DNA of 64,000 nt from Maea johnstoni (taxonomy: Eukaryota; Annelida; Polychaeta; Spionida; Magelonidae), in NCBI GenBank assembly GCA_963942565.1, contig OZ012687.1:12523078-12587077 (forward strand), in the 5' to 3' direction. Shown here piece after piece: positions 60,803 through 64,000 of this stretch; positions within the stretch are counted from its first letter, which is position 1, and every line of letters begins with the position of its first letter. The notes beneath the pieces are model-generated. The model had not been told where the DNA came from and ran no database searches. It was given only the letters and a program-made list of their open reading frames with translations. The position numbers and the translations under genes are program-made.

Positions 60803-61005
60803 CCCATTTGCATATAGAGTGTGAATTCAATCTGAACAATGCTCACCTATTAGAGAAATATTTGAAAGATAATTGAAGGGGAGTTGTTAAACCAAACAGG
60901 AACTGCAACTTTCATTCAAATATTTCTAAAATATTGTATTGTTATGAATATAAAGATATTTCCACATGTTTCAGAACATATGGGCAAACATCAGATATGA
61001 ATGGG
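60803..61005 (+). mobile_element. TTAA/CCCATT MITE family 2, best copy
   Basis: TTAA on both sides (60799-60802, 61006-61009). Left end CCCATTTGCATATAGAGTG; right end ATCAGATATGAATGGG, whose reverse complement CCCATTCATATCTGAT matches the left. The interior has AGAGAAATATTTGAAAGATA opposing CATTCAAATATTTCTAAAAT. TTAA target and CCC ends again suggest a piggyBac-like mobiliser. Confidence 0.88.
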
Positions 61006-61301
61006 TTAATTAGTTTTTCTTCTAGTCACCAGATGGCCATCTACATGTGAAACATTCTGCATCAGTGAAGCCAATTCATTTGCAAATTGTGTGCTACTAA
61101 TCTCAAATTATTGTTGCCCCTTGTCAAGCCCAGATTTGAATCGCTATTTACTTAGATGAGAATTTTGTGACACAGGAAAATGATACACTCATCCTAAAGA
61201 TCCAAACATTGCTGATACGTTACAACTCCTCTTACTATGAACAGGACTATTTCCTGGCTCCGTGTACTGATACAATAGGAAACTAACTGCCTATCTGCTC
61301 T

Positions 61302-61521
61302 GACGGCCGTGTGGTCTAAGGCGCCGCCACTGACCGTACGCTGTCTCTCACCACTGCCTGGGTTCGAATCCCGGCCTGGGCATGTGAGAAAGTTGCCAGT
61401 GACTTGGAGTAAGACGGTGGTTTTCGCCGGGTACTCCTGTTTCCTCCACTACTTACAACTGGCTAGTCACGAATTAGCCACAATTGGCATAAATGTGACG
61501 AAAAACGAAATTCAAATTCAA
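61302..61521 (+). mobile_element. tRNA-derived SINE (type 1), well preserved
   Basis: Head GTGTGGTCTAAGGCGCCGCC (A box) and TGGGTTCGAATCCCGG (B box); body GGGCATGTGAGAAAGTTGCC, CGCCGGGTACTCCTGTTTCC and CTAGTCACGAATTAGCC; tail AAATTCAAATTCAAA. Head resembles a Leu-type tRNA but is followed by the SINE body. It is younger-looking than the intronic copy at 35676-35890. Confidence 0.92.
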
Positions 61522-61575
61522 AGCCTGTCTGGTTAAAGATACAGAATAAGACAAAGCCTTGAACCTGGCCAGTAA

Positions 61576-61806
61576 GGCCTAAAAAAAGAAATTGTTTGTT
61601 TCCTGTTACGGTCAAAAAAAATAGGGTAGGGAGGTCGGTAGTTTTTTTTATATATATATAATTCTTTTGGTCAAAAATGTGTGTTTTATGCATGTTCTGC
61701 GTTGATTGGGAGTCTGGAGTGCGGAAAAAACTTTAGGGTAGGGATTATTTGAATGAAAACTTGTTAGGGTAGAGTTACAGGAAACAAACAACTTTTTTTT
61801 TAGGCC
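61576..61806 (+). mobile_element. GGCCTAAA-ended MITE (Harbinger-like), copy 2
   Basis: TAA target on both sides (61573-61575, 61807-61809). Left end GGCCTAAAAAAAGAAATTG, then TTTGTTTCCTGTTAC; right end complementary (GTTACAGGAAACAAACAACT, ending TTTAGGCC). Terminal repeats are about 30 bp. A 3-bp TWA target with G-rich ends is typical of PIF/Harbinger MITEs. Confidence 0.9.
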
Positions 61807-62139
61807 TAAAGGTAAACAATCTTAGTAATTTTAATATTGGTGCTCACAACGGTCAAAAGCAGTCTGCCAATATTGGTGAAATCTTTCAGGTAGGAGCATA
61901 TTTCAGAAAATATATGAAGGAGAATTGAAAAGAGCAGAAAAATACCAACAACTCTATCATTAACTGCAATCATTCTTATCAATTCTTACTTATTGTCAAA
62001 AGTATCATCAATCCAGACCACAATTTCTGGAGTAAATCTCCAGCATGAAAAGGTTATGACAGACTGACATGCCACTGGTGCTTGTTATTCACACCCAGTT
62101 TGAACAAGAGACTAGTGTAAGCACTTCATGGATTGAACA

Positions 62140-62770
62140 TCTGATGGCCTCACCACATTCTAATTAGTTAGCGTATGCATCACTATGTAGCTATATATCA
62201 TGGTTAAGGCCTAAAAAAAGTTGTTTGTTTCCTGTAACCCTACCCTAACAAGTTTTTATTCAAAAAAAGCCCTACCTAAAGTTTTTTGCGCCCTCCCAAC
62301 TCCCAATCAACGAAAAACATGCATAAAACACACATTTTTGACCAAAAAAATAATGCAAAATATTTTTTTTACCGACCTACCTACCCAATTCTTTTTCGGA
62401 CTGTTACAGGAAACAAACAATTTCTTTTTTTAGGCGTAATATATCAGAGTAAATCCCATCTTATCAATCCATGATGAAACTGGTTACAGTAACCATCTAA
62501 TATACTAGTAGTAAAGGGAAAAAGTGAGCCAAACTTATGGGCAAAGATGTATGTATTGAAACCCACTAATGCTTGTTGGCGCGCTCACCACATTCTAATA
62601 AGTTTAAGTACAGTATCACTAGGTAACCATACATCATAGTTACCGTAAACCCCATCTTATCAATTCATGATGAAACTGATTGCAACCATATATAATGTTT
62701 ATGAGGGAAAAGAAGAGAACCATTTTTATTGGCAAAGATGTATGTATCTAAACCCGCCAATGTCTGCAGC
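62140..62770. repeat. About 196-bp tandem duplication with a MITE in the first unit
   Basis: AAATCCCATCTTATCAATCC, ATGATGAAACTG, GGCAAAGATGTATGTAT and (C/A)TCACCACATTCTAAT occur twice (units from about 62449 and 62650). A partial earlier unit, CTCACCACATTCTAATTAGT, lies at 62148-62205. The Harbinger-like element at 62208-62436 sits at a TAA that is uninterrupted in the later unit. Confidence 0.85.
62208..62436 (-). mobile_element. GGCCTAAA-ended MITE (Harbinger-like), copy 3
   Basis: TAA target both sides (62205-62207, 62437-62439). Opposite interior orientation to copy 2 (TTTTTGACC, CCCTACCTAAAG). Terminal repeats GGCCTAAAAAAAGTTGTTTG and CAAACAATTTCTTTTTTTAG. Confidence 0.9.
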
Positions 62771-62786
62771 ACTCATATCATGGACA

Positions 62787-62801
62787 CCCCCCCCCCCCCC
62801 C
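62787..62801. repeat. Poly-C tract
   Basis: About 14 consecutive C, followed by CTCCC. Confidence 0.9.
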
Positions 62802-62811
62802 TCCCATGGCT

Positions 62812-63045
62812 CCCAAGTCTCACTCTTTACCTTGAGTTGACATCAGTCCAGGTTTAGTTCTGTATTAATCCTCAAGGGGCACCCACTAGAACTGTGTCCA
62901 ACTACAACATCTGGGAACTGTGCTGCCATCTATAATTTGATAGAGACACCTACCTACCATCTAGTGTACTGGTGGTATTACACCAAATCCAGCCTGAGAA
63001 CTAGGCTGGAGAAGAGGTGACAATACCACATTTCACCAGCTGACA
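62812..63045 (+). repeat. Interspersed repeat, copy 2 (empty-site partner of 54530-54970)
   Basis: Same block order as 54530-54970 but without the CAGGG-ended MITE: CCTACCTACCATCTAGTGTA, then CTGGTGGTATTACACC, runs on uninterrupted. Confidence 0.7.
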
Positions 63046-63496
63046 TTTCAGGGTATCTCCTCCCTACAGTTACATTAACAGTAAGGTAAAGTCTCTGGTT
63101 CAGGTAGCCTAGATTTCTAGGCTCTCATAAGTATTTGTCTGCCATGTTTTTTCTGTTACCAAGCACCAAATAGTCTAAGTGGCCATAGTGCTCAATTAAG
63201 TTATACTCATCTTACCAGGGGGATAAATGACTCAGTTTGAGTATAACAACTATATAAGATGGGACCAGGTAGTGTCATCTATCAACCATTACTGGTACTA
63301 CACCACACTGCTTGGTCAGGGGCATTTCACAGTAATTGGTCCGCAGACCTCAAATTTTCATAATGGATTTATGATATTCTTTCAACTTAGTTAAAAAAGA
63401 AAACATTCTATGGTTCATGAATCTATGATTATTTTTTTTCTGACTTAAGTATATTTGGAGATATCGCAATTTTAATCCAAAGTTCTGTATTCCACA

Positions 63497-63679
63497 GGGT
63501 GCGAACGGGACATTTGAAAAATTGAGATATTTCAACTATATTTCTATATTTTTACTAATTACTTTAACAGACATGATAATTTATGGCTATGTAATCAAGT
63601 GATTATGGAAAAATAGCAGAAATATTTCAAAAGCATGCTTAAATGGCCTGTCCTAGCTGCAGATGTCCCGTTCGCACCC
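63497..63679. mobile_element. 183-bp element with perfect 17-bp inverted ends
   Basis: GGGTGCGAACGGGACAT (63497-63513) and ATGTCCCGTTCGCACCC (63663-63679) are exact reverse complements. The ends are CpG-containing while the interior is very AT-rich. No flanking duplication was found. A third arm in the forward sense, GGGTGCGAACGGGACA, lies at 63832-63847, and a near-copy GTTGCGAACGGGACAC at 63853-63868. The real element may therefore be larger or compound. Confidence 0.8.
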
Positions 63680-63831
63680 TTTCAACTTCCAAAAGTTTTG
63701 ATATTTTCAAAACTAGGCATGTCATTAAAAAATCAATAAGGAATCTCTTCCTATCCACTATATACTACATTATGAGTTATCCGAAATGTGTATTAACTCC
63801 ATGTGTAGCAGTAAATTACAACTTTTAAAAA

Positions 63832-63868
63832 GGGTGCGAACGGGACAGTATGGTTGCGAACGGGACAC
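63832..63868 (+). repeat. Two further GCGAACGGGACA motifs
   Basis: GGGTGCGAACGGGACA then, 5 bases later, GTTGCGAACGGGACAC. Together with 63497 and 63663 this gives four copies of the word in 370 bases, in +, -, +, + order. Confidence 0.85.
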
Positions 63869-64000
63869 TTAGGGTGATATTTCCATACTTGAACTCCCTC
63901 TCTTCATATAGAAGATCACTGTACATTTGAATAAAGTTATCTGAGTATATAAGCTGGAAATGGAATCAATATTTCTGCAAATATCATTAGTTTTACTAGT

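Noticed and set aside
61302-61390. True tRNA-Leu gene (also 40551 and 50170-50240)
   Set aside because: Promoter boxes are present, but each is fused to a SINE body that is repeated elsewhere, and the cloverleaf is not intact.

Overview
The window is non-coding-rich, AT-rich eukaryotic DNA (by eye about 36-38% GC) with spliced genes, tRNA-derived SINEs, many MITEs, long minisatellites and very long (CT)n, (AT)n, (GT)n and (AAT/ACT)n tracts. One scaffold gap of exactly 200 N lies at 17249-17448. This texture fits a marine invertebrate animal (echinoderm, hemichordate, amphioxus or mollusc type); the sequence alone does not let me choose among them. No bacterial operon, CRISPR array, rRNA or true tRNA gene was seen. 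No LTR element, endogenous virus, Polinton or reverse transcriptase was recognised.

Protein-coding content is small. (1) On the + strand, a large gene has a 4.28-kb coding exon (31290-35572) that splices in frame to a short last exon (37053-37221). It predicts a 1483-residue protein with an N-terminal C2H2 finger, a YqaJ/lambda-exonuclease-type PD-(D/E)XK nuclease and a long C-terminal half whose spaced acidic motifs may be an RNase-H-like (DDE) transposase-type fold. (2) On the - strand, 40112-39545 is the last exon of a C2H2 zinc-finger gene (five complete fingers, one C2HC finger, and the second half of another at the splice junction). The two genes converge, and a long inverted repeat (arms about 350 bp, loop about 44 bp, 37690-38440) lies between their 3' ends. 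(3) A possible 25-codon first exon lies on the - strand at 21050-20976, and a short open frame of unknown origin at 45310-45580 (-).

The rest is mostly repeats. At least 16 copies of a ~205-225-bp TTAA-flanked, CCCTT-ended MITE (piggyBac-like by ends) are spread from 9 to 57 kb in both orientations, one nested inside another. A second TTAA-flanked family (ends CCCATT) lies back to back with itself and with the first. Three different elements share CAGGG ends and perfect 5-bp target duplications. A 314-bp hAT-like element with an 8-bp duplication sits inside a SINE. Three ~230-bp elements with GGCCTAAA ends and TAA targets (PIF/Harbinger-like) lie at 59-62 kb. At least three tRNA-derived SINE types occur, one in the intron of the YqaJ gene.

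Tandem arrays include a 40-bp minisatellite (6509-7847, about 33 copies), a 43-bp minisatellite (22829-24370, about 36 copies), and several degenerate 78-170-bp tandem repeats at 10.3, 28, 46, 48, 51-53 and 59 kb.
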